A stretch of DNA of 64,000 nucleotides from Labrus mixtus (taxonomy: Eukaryota; Chordata; Actinopteri; Labriformes; Labridae), in assembly GCF_963584025.1 (NCBI RefSeq), contig NC_083627.1:6185672-6249671 (forward strand), given 5' to 3'. Below, one piece after another: positions 10,567 through 21,379 of the stretch (position 1 is the stretch's first letter; every line of letters begins with the position of its first letter). The translations under genes and the position numbers were made by a program. The notes beneath the pieces are model-generated. The model was not told the origin of the DNA, searched no databases, and was given only the letters and a program-made list of their open reading frames with translations.

Positions 10567-11090
10567 AAGCCAGATTATTTCTAAAGCATGTTTGAAGCAA
10601 CAGGGTTATTCAAAGTGTTTCACATAAGACATCCAAAGCATCGAGACAAAGAGGAAAAATAAACAAAAATAAAAAATATAATGTAACAGTTTCAAAACAA
10701 AATAGTAAAGGTTACAGTACAGTGTTATAGTTAAAGTGGGTATTAACATTAAAATGTCCCCCCTCATTTCAAAACAAACATATAATTTAATTTCATATTT
10801 AATTGTTCCACTCATGGAAATACTCACAGCCTTCCACAACACAAGTGACTCATGTATTGTTTCCCAAATAGCAACCAACACTACAGCAACAACAAAAATA
10901 TAAATAAACAAAGGAAAAAACACACTAGCTGCCAATTTAATAAAGTCTAATAATTCTCTCCTTATTCATTTTGTTAAAGTTAAATGGACTCGTACAGCTC
11001 TTCAAATCAAATCCAAAACGTACAAGAGGATATAAGATTCTTATGAGAAAGTATAATTTATTAGAAGCAGTATTTTACTGATTTAAAGGC
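10567..11090. other. Gene-free AT-rich interval
   Basis: The first part continues the dispersed repeat that surrounds the minisatellite. The rest is AT-rich intergenic sequence with no supported gene. The only long open frame (10606-10935, minus) is Phe/Leu/Val-rich and looks like chance. Confidence 0.6.
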
Positions 11091-11099
11091 CTTAACCAG

Positions 11100-11250
11100 C
11101 AGACGGCAGCATTGCGATCAGGGACTCGCCACGGTACAGTTTCTTGTTCTTACGACACATCCTTCCACTTTACGCTCGCCTTGACGTCAGCCGTAAAGTG
11201 AAACGTGTGAAGTCGGAGGAAGGTTAAAGTGAGCCCTGCTAAACACGGTA
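11100..11250 (+). promoter_or_regulatory. ndufs5: Candidate ndufs5 promoter and non-coding first exon
   Basis: Within an otherwise AT-rich stretch this short segment is GC-richer and has a palindromic CRE (TGACGTCA, 11182-11189), followed by purine-rich sequence and a plausible donor, CTAAACACG|gtaaat near 11249. The ndufs5 coding start lies directly behind an acceptor (tccaacag, ending 14588), so an upstream non-coding exon is needed; this is the best candidate. The human gene also has a non-coding first exon. The exact start is unknown. Confidence 0.4.
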
Positions 11251-11639
11251 AATACATGTTTTTATGTGTAATTCTTACATTTTAGCGACTCGTTAGTTAT
11301 AATGATGTATTGTAGAGATAATATGTGATTACAAAAATACTAGAAGTGTGTAAATATTGTGTCGTAAAAGCTAAACGGACAAGGTTAGTCAGTTCTCTAT
11401 TATCGTTAGTTTTAGCTTTAGCTACAGGGAGCTAGCTGGCTAATCTTCAGTTCAGTGTTTACATAATTACAGCCCAAATAATTACATTAAGTATTTCACT
11501 GTGTACCAGTGTCTCGAGTTAATTAATGTCGTTTATATGTAATTTATCTTCTTATAAGAGTATTTACAGTAACAGGTTGTTTTATTGTCATTATAAATTA
11601 TAGAATAGAATATAATATAATATAGAATAGAATAGAATA

Positions 11640-11835
11640 TAGAATATAATAATATAGAATTACTTTATTGATCCCAAACTGGGAAATTGTGGCGTTACAG
11701 CAGCAGGTTATCCAAACACACAATATGAGCAAAAAACACAATGTTAGCAAATCTAAACATAATATAATATTAAATACAAAGTAAATAAGTACTAAAAATA
11801 TCAAAACTAAGAATGTGAATATATACAACCAGGAT
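11640..11835 (-). mobile_element. LINE 3'-end fragment (inverted)
   Basis: The string ATTACTTTATTGATCCCAAA then CTGGGAAATT is the inverted 3' end that many teleost LINE copies share (TTTGGGATCAATAAAGTAAT on the minus strand). An imperfect ATAGA/ATATA simple repeat precedes it, as usual for the tail of such elements. A decayed AT-rich body follows; its end is not defined. Confidence 0.5.
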
Positions 11836-12239
11836 TTAACTAAGCATTACTAGTCTTAAATAGGAAGATTAAATATGAAAGATTAAATGTAAATGTGCAA
11901 AAACAGAGTTGTAAATGGACAGTATTGATTTAAGTTAAAGTGCATGAGTGTAGATGTGTTATGTTATAAGCAGAAACTATTCAATATGTGTAGAACAGAT
12001 CACAGTATGGAGAGACAGATATTATCATGATGACAGTTCTCTGCTCACATGAGTTGAGCTGTTGTACAGAGTTGTTACTATAGTATAGTAAATATGAAAA
12101 TAAGGTATGTTTTATTTTTATTTTATTTTTTTATTTGTCAATTTTATTTAATTCAAAGAAACAATAAAGTTAAGAAAAACAAACAAACATAAAATCTCAC
12201 ATTTTGAATCAAGAAGCAGAAAGAAGATTAATATTATAA

Positions 12240-12810
12240 TTTTTTTATTTAACCAGTAAAAAGTCTCATTGAGATTAAAAATCTCTTTTACAAGAGCGTC
12301 CTGGCCAAGACAGGCAGCAGGACAATTACAGAGTTTCAGACATAAAACACTTAACAACAATGAACATAAATACAGGAATCACAAAAAGAACCATTCATCA
12401 GAATCTGTCATAAGTCATCAGCAACAAAGCGATCAAAAAAGGGCGACACGAGTTAAAACATCTACACTCAGATATTTCTGCCTCCAGATCATTAAGACGA
12501 CCTTTAAAAACCATTCAAGGAAACCAGCTCCTGAAGATTTAAAGTATCTTGCGACCTATTCCAAGAAGAGGGAGCAGCATACTTGAACGCCCTTTTTCTT
12601 AATTGGGTACGGGCTTTAGGGATGGTTAGAAGGTGTAAATCCTGCGAGCGAAGATGGTAACTTCCATAACTTTTCTGAAGTATGTAGCTCTGTGGGTAGG
12701 ACGGAAGCAGACCGAGAATACCCTTTATAAATAAGAACATGCCAGTGATTCAGTCTACGTGCAGACAAGGCAGTCCAACCAACCAATAATATCTGCCCCT
12801 CTTTCACAAA
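12240..12810 (-). pseudogene. Degenerate LINE: end of ORF2 and 3' region
   Basis: On the minus strand two overlapping frames read HWHVLIYKGYSRSAS and then GILGLLPSYPQSYI, LRSQDLHLLTIPKARTQL, RKRAFKYAAPSSWN and LQELVSLNGF. This is the usual C-terminal pattern of teleost non-LTR retrotransposon polyproteins. The change of frame near 12700 marks a frameshift. The conserved 3' part reads CCTGTCTTGGCCAGGACGCT and ends in a TTTAACC..TTTATTTAACCAG-type tail (inverted at 12247-12256). It is a dead, 5'-truncated copy in ndufs5 intron 1. Confidence 0.7.
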
Positions 12811-13594
12811 ACATTAATTAAAACAAAACACAACACTTAATTAAATTTTTTTTTAATTAAATTAAATAAAATTGGCTGCAGGCAAACACAGCCACTGGCA
12901 GCCCCACTGTAAGTCCTCCTTACCAATGCATTTTACACCGTATAAAGCATATCACAATACATTTTTGTCACAGCATCACGAAACAAAACAGTATCTCACT
13001 GACATATTTCCACATTTATTCAACAAACTGGCTTTAATTTTTCTTTTAAATATCATGTTTGATTTTGATTCTTTAGTTTCTCTGTTGAGATTGTTCCATA
13101 AACCGATTTCCTTTCACAGTAAAACAACGTTCCCTCAATTTGGTTCTGAATCTCGGTTTATTAAACATCTCTGTTCCTTTTGAATTATTTTAAATTATAT
13201 ATTTTTGTGTGTATCAGTATTTATTATTCTATGCAAATGCAAATCAGACTTGTGTACCTCTTGGTGTGACTTCTGCCAGCTGTAAGATTATCATGAATGA
13301 TTGAAGGTTATGATAAATTGTTGTATTCATGTTTATTTGTATTGTGACATTAATGGAGCAGATATATAAACACACACTGGACTACAGCATGTAAAGTGAT
13401 TTGTGTTGCCGTCCCTGGATGGGCCTTTAAGATGCATCAACTCAACCACAGATAAACAAGAAACAGAACCAAAACAAGCACAACAACAAACGACAGGATA
13501 AAAAAAATCATACATTAAAACAGTAAAACAGGAAGTATGAGGTCATTCATGACTACAAGACTGAGTCCTCTTGTTTCAGTTTAAAATGATGCCA
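12811..13594. other. ndufs5: ndufs5 intron 1 interval with no recognised element
   Basis: AT-rich intronic sequence. Short open frames exist on both strands but none shows a recognisable domain or codon pattern. Part of it may be decayed retroelement sequence continuing from the LINE. Confidence 0.5.
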
Positions 13595-13602
13595 GTCTGG
13601 AT

Positions 13603-14356
13603 GAGGGCTGCTCGATTATGGCACAAAAAAAACAACTGCAATCACAGTTATTTGATAGATATTAGGGCTGGGCGATATGGACCAAAACTCATGTCTCGAT
13701 ATTGATTAGCTGAATGGAGATACTCGATATATATGGATATGTATTTTATTAACAGTGAAAACACATGGAAAAATAAACTACCTGTTTGTGAATTTAAAAA
13801 GTAATATTATAAAATAAAAATGTTCCTTAAATACAATAAAAGAGAGAGAGAGAGAGGAGGAGCAGGGTTAAGAGGGACAGACAGTCAGTCATCATCAGTG
13901 AGATGAGAAAAAGGAGACCTAGCACCTCTGTAACGTTATTTTAATGCAACATAAACTATATCGATATTAAGGATATTGTCTTACCCTATATCTTGTTTGA
14001 AAATATATCGATATATCTTAAAAACTTGATATATTTCCCAGCCCTAATAGATATTGAGATCACAATTATTAAATATCATTACTCGTTGACTTTGACAAAC
14101 AAGCAGCTAATGAGAATAAAAAGGTGTTAATATATTATAATAATAAATAAATACATATAAATGAACTGTGATTGTGAGGTAGAGGGGGAATGGACTCTTG
14201 TGGCTAAAATATAGAACAACAAACACTTTGAAACATTGACCACACATGACAAAACAAGAGCAACACAGCATGCAGCACAGTTATCGTTTAATCTCGATTA
14301 TCATGGGAGGCTAAAACCATAATTGAGAATGCAACTTGATTAATTGCCCAGCTATT
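13603..14356. mobile_element. hAT-like MITE, outer element (interrupted)
   Basis: The outer element starts GAGGGCTGCTCGATTATGG and ends TTGATTAATTGCCCAGCTATT. The ends are imperfect inverted repeats of each other. It is flanked by a perfect 8-nt duplication, GTCTGGAT, at 13595-13602 and 14357-14364, the size expected for hAT transposition. It is split by a second MITE at 13664-14047. Without that insertion and one copy of its target it would be about 360 bp. No transposase is present. Confidence 0.75.
13664..14047. mobile_element. hAT-like MITE, nested inner element
   Basis: It starts AGGGCTGGGCGATATGGAC and ends ATATTTCCCAGCCCTAA, with terminal inverted repeats of about 15 nt. A perfect 8-nt target duplication, TAGATATT, lies at 13656-13663 and 14048-14055, inside the outer MITE. 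The body is rich in TATCGATAT motifs and contains a short (GA)n. It inserted after the outer element. Confidence 0.85.
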
Positions 14357-14592
14357 GTCTGGATCTGTTTGAGCTCTACAGGTAAAGTATTCCAGGCGTT
14401 TTATGATTTATGAAATTGGTGTTTTAGAGCCTGATAGTCTCAGTGGAGCCACGACGTCACAGAGTACCTGAAAGGCCCGATGATTTAAACACTTATGGAT
14501 GAGTTTAAGAGGCGAATGTGTCCCTGTTTCCCGCCTCCTGATAATCCCTGTGTTTCCACTCCACCCCTCTCCACTGCTCCTCCAACAGCATC

Positions 14593-14808
14593 ATGCCGTT
14601 TGTGGACATCCAGTCGCGGCTCGGCATCAACTTGGACCGCTGGATGCTGGTGCAGAGCGGACCGCAGCCAAACAATAGACCGGCACGCTGCCACGCCTTC
14701 GAGAAGGAGTGGATTGAATGCGCTCACGGCATCGGGCAGACCCGCGCCAAGCAGGAGTGCAAGCTGGAGTTTGAGGACTTCTACGAGTGCATGCACAGGC
14801 AGAAGACG
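14593..14808 (+). CDS. ndufs5: NADH dehydrogenase iron-sulfur protein 5 (NDUFS5), coding exon 1
   Basis: NDUFS5 is a nuclear-encoded accessory subunit of mitochondrial complex I, located on the intermembrane-space side of the membrane arm. Despite its name it is not itself an iron-sulfur protein. The exon encodes residues 1-72, starting MPFVDIQSRLGINLDRWMLV. It contains the conserved CHAFEKEWIEC (Cys33 and Cys43) and CKLEFEDFYEC (Cys56 and Cys66), the twin CX9C motifs of proteins oxidatively folded by the Mia40 pathway. There is no cleavable presequence, as expected. ATG lies four bases after the acceptor (tccaacag|catcATG); the donor is ACG|gtaagt, phase 0. With the last exon the protein is 107 residues, against 106 in human. 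Confidence 0.97.
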
Positions 14809-15175
14809 GTAAGTGTCCATAGATGCTCCTGTCACTGTGTGTGACTGTTTCACCTCTTATCAGACTTCATTCTTCAACATCATCCTGCTGTCTTTGTATT
14901 TGGCACTAGTGATTCGATAATTGTATCACACGCGTTAGGATGGGTTAGGGTTAGAGTAGGGATGAAAATATGTTGCTGTATCAATATTTAGTCCCATTCC
15001 TACTTCATATTCTTGTATACGATCATGGGTCAATAAGGATTTTGGTTTAGGAAAGCAATATATGGGGAGCTTGTGGGGTAGTTCTTGCTGCGTGCAACCC
15101 ATGTATGGAGGCTGTAGTCCTCCATGCAGGCGGCCCGGGTTCAAATCCACCCTGTGGCTCCTTTCCTGCGTGTTC

Positions 15176-15214
<39 letters not shown>

Positions 15215-16200
15215 TTCTAACTCTGTCCACTCTGTCCCATCTCTAAATAAAGGCCTAAAAAAAAGCCCCAAAATAAACCTTTTAAAAGAAAAACAGAAAG
15301 GAATATTTGGAACCAGACTTGTTCCAGTCAAAGCTGGGTAAAGGTTTGAGATATTAACTCTTCATGAATCATCAATTTTTTACTCTCAGAGTGCTGTGAG
15401 GTCAACCAGTAGAGTTCAAACACGGGACTCTGTGGCCTCCACTGCTGTACAAAATGTTCTAATACTTTCACTCAATTAAAGCAAATGTCATTGTTTTAGT
15501 AGTCCTGTTAACCCGAGAAACATTCACCCTGTGCTTGTATCTGATCTTGAACAGAGTCTGGTGTGATGGATCTGAGGGAGATAGAAAAAGGGAGTATGTG
15601 TTTATCAGAAATTTAAAAAAATCTTTATTATTCTTAAATGACTATGAATTTAAAAAGAAAACAAGCATCCAGGTCTCATCCTCTACAAACAATCAATACA
15701 ACGATCCTTTACATAGAGTCAGAGTTGATGTGAGCTCGGCCTTAAAGGCAACATGACTCAGCAGAGGAGAGACTGACGGATGCTCTGCCGGCTCTCTGTG
15801 AACGAGCTGCAGCAGCAGGAACTTTCTGTCTGCGTCCACACTCACTCACAGATCTCCTCTCGTCTCATTCTGTCAGAGGACGGCGCTGACGCAGGACGAC
15901 GTGCTGATTTGAGATAAATGATAGGAAACTTAAAAGTCGGGCTAAACGCTCATGTCGTGTTATCTGCTGAGTCATGGTCTGGAAACAAGACAAGTTTAAT
16001 GTATTTACCTTTTTCAATTTTCCAATGAATTAATTTTTTTTTTTTTTTTAAAGTTTGTAATGGTCATTTCCAAACGTTGTTCTGTTGCCGTCTTTCTTGA
16101 TCCCATACGTCTCATGAAGCGTCTGTAGACTCGGTGTCCTCTCCTCTCTCCGTCTCTGCATCCCGTCCTAAACTTCTCTCTCCTCCTCGTCCTCCTGCAG
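14809..16200 (+). other. ndufs5: ndufs5 intron 2
   Basis: A 1.39-kb intron bounded by gtaagt and cctcctgcag. It contains SINE copy C (15064-15280). The rest, including a T-rich stretch at 16027-16050, shows no recognisable element or exon. Confidence 0.85.
15064..15280 (+). mobile_element. tRNA-derived SINE with internal (CT)n, copy C
   Basis: The head has box B as GGTTCAAATCC (15138-15148, one change from consensus). A (CT)n tract at 15180-15211 follows, then TGATTTCTAACTCTGTCCAC and an AATAAAGGCC..AAAGCCCCAAAATAAA tail. It is colinear with copy A over the shared parts. The (CT)n tract here is longer than in copy A, as expected if each copy seeds its own microsatellite. Confidence 0.85.
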
Positions 16201-16308
16201 CACCAGCGGCTGCATGCCATCCGTCAGCAGCGAGCAAAGATGATCAAGGAGGGGACGTACACGCCTCCACCGCATCACACCGGAGAAAAAGAGGACCAGG
16301 CACCCTGA
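16201..16308 (+). CDS. ndufs5: NDUFS5 terminal coding exon
   Basis: The exon encodes residues 73-107: HQRLHAIRQQRAKMIKEGTY, then TPPPHHTGEKEDQAP and stop (TGA 16306-16308). The basic helix followed by EGTYTPPPHH is the conserved C-terminal end of NDUFS5. The acceptor is cctcctgcag; the reading frame continues in phase 0. Confidence 0.97.
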   Translation, partial: HQRLHAIRQQRAKMIKEGTYTPPPHHTGEKEDQAP

Positions 16309-16405
16309 AGTCTGCACTTCTCTTCTTGTTTATAATCAGAGATCCATATTTCCTGTTCACCTGTACAAGTTTGCAAATAAATGTTATCATCCACTGTCCT
16401 CTTCT
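16309..16405 (+). terminator. ndufs5: ndufs5 3' UTR and polyadenylation signal
   Basis: AATAAA lies at 16376-16381, 68 nt after the stop codon. It is followed by T/C-rich sequence (TGTCCTCTTCTTCTGCTCTC), suitable as a downstream element. Cleavage is expected around 16395-16405, giving a very short 3' UTR as is usual for small mitochondrial subunit genes. Confidence 0.75.
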
Positions 16406-16568
16406 TCTGCTCTCTTCCTTCACTTTGACTTACGCTATATAAGTCTAATGTATTATTATCATTATTAAAAATATACACAATATGAACAAAAATACAAACG
16501 TAGCTAAATGAGGAGACAATGTCTGGAATAGAGGCTGATATTTAAGGATTTTTTAAAAACTTAACATC

Positions 16569-17045
16569 ATAAAATGTTGAACTCTCAAGATACAGGGAGG
16601 GCTGGCCCTGCCAAATTTTAAGGTGTACTTTTGGTCCTTTGTGTTACGTCCTCTCTGTACATGGTTCAATCCTAGCTCCTCTGTCGCTTGGAGACCAATT
16701 GAGGAGAATATTTTGCGACCTCATAGGTTGCAGGACCTGGTGTATTCCAACATCCCTTTGAAAAAAGCCAAATTGCGTCTAGGACCTATAATTTAATTTC
16801 TGCTTACAACCTACCGTACTGTCATGAGACATGTCCACTCAGACCGTAAGTGGCACAATCATTCACCTATATTCAACAATTTCTCGCTTCTTACTGGTAA
16901 TATACCTTTCTCTTTCCCACGTTGGAGGAGCAGGGGTATTCATGTTTTAAAAGGGGAAAACAGTTGTGATATAAGATGTCATTTCTTTGTACATTTCTAA
17001 ATAAAAAATTGATCACAAAAAAAATAAAATGTTGAACTCTCAAGA
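16569..17045 (+). mobile_element. 5'-truncated L1-type LINE with target duplication
   Basis: The insert at 16591-17023 begins with sequence translating to GGLALPNFKVYFWSFVLRPL, a hallmark of the C-terminal region of L1-clade ORF2, followed by WRPIEENILRPH-like sequence. The frame is soon broken. It ends in an A-rich stretch (GATCACAAAAAAAATAAAAT). A 22-nt direct repeat beginning ATAAAATGTTGAACTCTCAA flanks it at 16569-16590 and 17024-17045. The repeat length and A-rich end are typical of target-primed reverse transcription. It is a dead copy downstream of ndufs5. Confidence 0.85.
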
Positions 17046-18465
17046 ACAGCACAGTAATATATTTCTATTTTCTATTAAATGTTTTCAGTCTCCCGGCCTA
17101 ATGTGGACTGTTGGCATCGTGTTAACCGCCACAAATAGTCGTTGAATTGATCAGTTGATACTCGGAAAACTAATTTCAGTCTGTGTTCAAGCAGAAACAT
17201 CAAACATGTCCTCGCTGCAGCCTCCTGCATTTGAGCATTTGCTGCTCTGTTGTCACTTCAGACAATAGATGAAGAGTCTTTGAGGTTTGTGGTGTTTGTG
17301 GTCGGACAAAAGAAGCAAAATGAAGACATCACTTTCAGGCTCTGGAAAAACTGTGGTAAGCGTTTTTCATAATATTTCTCATTAGATAGACTAAAGGATT
17401 AACTCTGAATAAAACCAGCAGACTAAGCACTATTTAAATCATTGTTAGCAGAAATGCTAAGTCAGCTGTTTTATTCATTATTGGCCTGATGAAGCAATGC
17501 AGTATACATGTCCCAAATCCTTGTGCTCTAGTTATGAAATATAATATAATTCAAACCTGTGATGTCATGTGAGGGATGATGTCATGTGAGGGATGATGTG
17601 TAACCGGTTGTGTGTCTGCTGGACATTGGAGGGTGTGTTTGTGTATCTCCAGAGCTGCTGTGTATCAACAGGCAAGGCAGGCAACTGCTTGGGGCCCCGG
17701 ACCACTAGTGGGGCCCTGAGGGTTGACAGACTTAAATCAAAGCAGTGGCCCAAAATGTGCAAATTTGGCAATGACAGTAGGAACACTCCCTAAGGGGGCC
17801 CCATCAGCAAGCACTCGCTCTTGTTGCCCTGCTAAGCGTTGCATGCATTACCGCTGCGAAAAACAGAGTTTGTCAGTGAAAGTCAACAAAGAAAAAGGAA
17901 GAGGAAATATCTGTTTATTTTTACCAAAGGGCCCCAACAGACTCTTGTGTCTCTGGTACACACACACACAGATGCTGGGGAGTGGGGACAGACGTCATGT
18001 CTCCCCTCCAGCGGTGTTCACCTTTTTATTGTGTTAAACGTGAATGGCAGTTAAACCACAGTCCATTCTCTTCACCCACGCTGACCTGATTTCAGAAAAC
18101 CATTGACCGGATTAGCCGGTTAGCGCTCTCCGATGAGAGGCTGATATGAATGGATGATGTTCGACATCCTAATTCAATTGCAGGCGTTTAGCTCGGCCTG
18201 ATGGGATTAGGAGGGACTGTGATCTGCCACAAGATGGCGCCGAGAGCACAGATAACACAGGGGACATGATCATGCAGACTTGATGAAGAACTGGAAAAGT
18301 ATTTCTGGTAATATGAACGTTTGACTCTGAGCTACAGTGAAGTGTTGAAACAAAGTACACACGTGTTGTTTCAGATTTAAATGATTTAAGAGTCCTCAGA
18401 ATGAATTCAGCCTGAAGCTTCATGTATTGAAACCTCCAGATTTCAGACCTTGAGGGTTTAATATG
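17046..18465. other. Gene-free intergenic interval
   Basis: No gene is supported here. An 18-nt unit (TGATGTCATGTGAGGGA plus one base) occurs twice in tandem at about 17561-17596. A GC-rich patch at 17660-17790 (CTTGGGGCCCCGGACC, CTAAGGGGGCCCCATC) may be a decayed dispersed repeat, but I cannot define its ends. Confidence 0.55.
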
Positions 18466-18735
18466 ATGTGGCTGTGGATCAGTGGTAGAGTCGGCCATCT
18501 CTCAGCCTGAAGCTCTGTGGTTCGATCCCCAGCTCCTGCAGACACACGTCCGATGTGTCCTCGGCGAGACGCTTAACCCCAAATTGTAAATTGTTACTTC
18601 TGATGGACACTTTACTCAGCAGCCTCTACCATCAGTGTGTGAATGTGTAGGTGTGACCTGCAGTGTAAAAGAGCTTTGAGTAATCAGAAGACTAGAAAAT
18701 AAATAAACAAGCTCAAGTCCATTTACAAACTTATT
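18466..18735 (+). mobile_element. tRNA-derived SINE, second family, copy 1
   Basis: The tRNA-like head has box A-like TGGATCAGTGG (18475-18485) and box B-like GGTTCGATCCC (18519-18529), each with about one mismatch. The body reads CCCAGCTCCTGCAG..CGATGTGTCCTCGGCGAGAC..CTTAACCCC..CCATCAGTGTGTGAATGTG..GACCTGCAGTGTAAAAGAGC, which is common in fish genomes. A tail segment, CAAGCTCAAGTCCATTTAC, is shared with the inverted copy at 63115-63330. It is unrelated to the (CT)n-bearing family. Confidence 0.8.
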
Positions 18736-20240
18736 TTCCTCCATTTTAAGGCATACTGTTTTGCATTAAGATTACATAAATATGTATATAAAATGGGTTT
18801 TATAAAACAGGAACATAGATGCAGATTTGTAAAAAAGAAAAAAAAAAAGTAACATTTTAAAATGTTTTGTGTTCAAGGTCTGGATATTCCTTAAATTGAA
18901 ATATACTCCTTGAAAATGTTTCATTAACGTAATCTTTGGTTTCGTCTATAAAATCACTCGTGCACATCCAAAAATCTTTCTATATTCTATATATAAGTGT
19001 TGTGTGCTGTACATTTCTAACACTGGGAGGTTTGAATCTGTGGGCTTGAACCTGAAGCCTCAGATTCTTAAAGTGTCCTTTCCTCTGTTTTCTGCTGTTC
19101 TTAAAAAGAGTTGCTGTTCATGCGTTTATTGTACCAAGCTACACATGATGATGCTTCAAGAGTCTGAACGTTTTTTTTGTAGGTGACCTTTATTTTTTTA
19201 TTTCTACACGTTCAGGACTGAGCGAGTTAAACAAAACAAAGACAGGCGTGCACATTTTAAAAACATCAAATGAGTGTGAGACAAATGTTGAACTGTGTGT
19301 TTTCCAGCTTCCCAAACAATCTTAACCACAAACTCAGTCAAACTTCTTCGATCAGAACCATTCAACTGAAAGCATGAGAATGAAAGTTTTTCAAGCTGTG
19401 TCCGCAGAGAGTCGACCCTCTCTCCCTCTTTCACCTGTGGCCTCGTCAAACTGAAACGACAAGACAATGAAGCCCCGATCTCACAACACGGTGCAGCTCC
19501 TCGAGCGATGACTCACATCATCACGAGGTTTCAATTGAGCAAATGAAATTATCCTGAGTTCACAGCCAAAGACGGCGTCACCGACCAGCACATTCATGTC
19601 AGGAGCTTCAAGTTTACAGCTGCTGCTGAAGGGTGATCGATCAAACATCGTTCAATAATTAACTAATAATGGAAACATGAGGTGAGATGAAAGTGACCTT
19701 TACCCTTTGTTTGTGGTCACAGCAACCTTCAGATCATGTGTCCATTAGCTCCTGTTTGTTGAAAGCTGCAGCAGCTCAGAGACTTCACTCCCTCTGACCG
19801 ACTGAGACGGAGGATGATGGAGTCTGGATTATCCTGCAGCGGAGACCTAACCCCCCCCCCCCCCCCCCCAAAACAAACACAAAGCAATCCCAGTGATTGA
19901 GCCAGTGCTTCATCAATCCCAGACAGTCAGACACATCAACTAATAGAAGGTCGTTCTCCATGAATCCCTCTAATCCTATAAATCATATAAAAACATGTCT
20001 CCTTCACCGTCAGGCTCTGCTGCAGCTCGTCTGTATGTGCAGGAGATACTAAATAAATAATCAAAGTTACTAATGCAATTAAATGATTTTTTGTATTGTT
20101 CATCTGCAGACATTTCCTCATCTCTACCTGAGTAATAAAATCAGAGTTTGAATGTCTCAGTAAGTCTGAGCACCGTGCATGGTCTAAGTCATAAACTACA
20201 GTTCATATACAATTTAAAATAATAAAATGTACACTAAACG
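18736..20240. other. Gene-free intergenic interval
   Basis: AT-rich sequence without a supported gene or defined repeat. A C homopolymer lies at 19852-19869. Short open frames on both strands show no family resemblance. Confidence 0.5.
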
Positions 20241-20475
20241 GGAGGTTCTCAACTGGTGGGTGGGGATCCAAAAGTGGGTCGTGGAGACGTTTTCAGTGGG
20301 TCCTGATTGTGTGCCTGGAAAAATAAAGTCTATGAAGCGCTTTTTTAAAACCTCTTTCCTTTTTTCTGTCCCATGTTTTGTACTGACTGAGGTCCAAACT
20401 CTTTAACTTTTCATTAAATAAATCGGATGGAGTTGAGGGCGGGTCCTGAGGATAGACCAGTTGAGAACCACTGCA
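20241..20475. mobile_element. hAT-like MITE with GGTTCTCAACTGGT ends
   Basis: A perfect 14-nt inverted repeat, GGTTCTCAACTGGT at 20244-20257 and ACCAGTTGAGAACC at 20456-20469, encloses a body of about 200 nt containing GGGTGGGGATCC and GGGCGGGTCCTGAG. The CAGTGGTTCTCAACTGG-type terminus is familiar from hAT-derived elements in vertebrates. The right end reads GAACCACTGCAC; the left end is slightly decayed. No clear 8-nt duplication was identified. Confidence 0.7.
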
Positions 20476-20501
20476 CTTAGTCATGTCATTATTGTGTGTT
20501 C

Positions 20502-20740
20502 TTAAAGCTCCTGTGAGGAGATTTTACCGCCCCTTCTTGATTTTGATTATTCAGTGATGGTGAAGTGACATTGAATCTTCATGTTTGCTGGATGGGGCTA
20601 AAGTCGTTCTTAAAACGTTTAGTCTGACTTAAGCATCACACGTGAACAGGACAGGATGAACAAAAGGACAAGATGTATTGCTTTATCCACAGGGGTCACT
20701 AGAAACATCATGAACCAAAAGTTCACCACAGGAGCTTTAA
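20502..20740. mobile_element. MITE-like element with TTAAAGCTCCTGTG ends
   Basis: The 239-bp element starts TTAAAGCTCCTGTGAGGAG and ends CACCACAGGAGCTTTAA, an inverted repeat of about 14 nt. It lies 26 nt from the preceding MITE. The same terminus, inverted, appears at 36120-36137 (CTCCTCACAGGAGTTTTAAG). Non-coding; superfamily uncertain. Confidence 0.7.
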
Positions 20741-21379
20741 GCCATTCTCCCCTTTGGTTATATAAAAATAAATATAATATCTGCACATTCAGGATTCCCC
20801 ACTCTTAAAACAAACACCCCCAATATCATAAAAGACTTGTGTGCTATAGTTAAAGAATGCAGGGATTATGTGCACATGCGATCCCTGATGTTTGGGAGCC
20901 GTGGTGGTCGACATTTCTAAGGTCAACCCAAACTGTTAACACCTTCTCCCTGCTGGTCGGTCAACACAGCTCCCACACCACCTCCTCCACATCTCTCCAT
21001 CTGTGATCAATTGCTTTTTGAACTACTCCCTCTCTTCCTCCAGCTGTTTGGAGAGGGAGGAGGGAGCTGGTGTGTAGGCCTATATGAGTGTTTCAGTGTG
21101 TGTGTGTGTATGTAGGGATTATAAAAACCCAGATTAATGCTGTCTCATGTGATGTAAAAGGTCCAGCTCTGCTTCTTCCTCTCTGCAATCCTGAAATGCT
21201 TGTGAATGAGCTGCCGCTTCAAATTTGAGAAATGTGAACGCCCTTTTCCCCCCTCTGTGTCCACCCTAAATTGAGAGAAAAGTGTGTGACCGAGTGTGTG
21301 TGTGTGTGTGTCTCTGTGTGTGTGTGTGTACATGTGTGTGGGTTTGGGCCTGGGTTTGGCGGTGCTGCTGAGCCTCAGA

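Noticed and set aside
17660..17835. GC-rich patch with GGGGCCCC motifs as a possible transposon
   Set aside because: No matching inverted ends or target duplication could be found; left unclassified.
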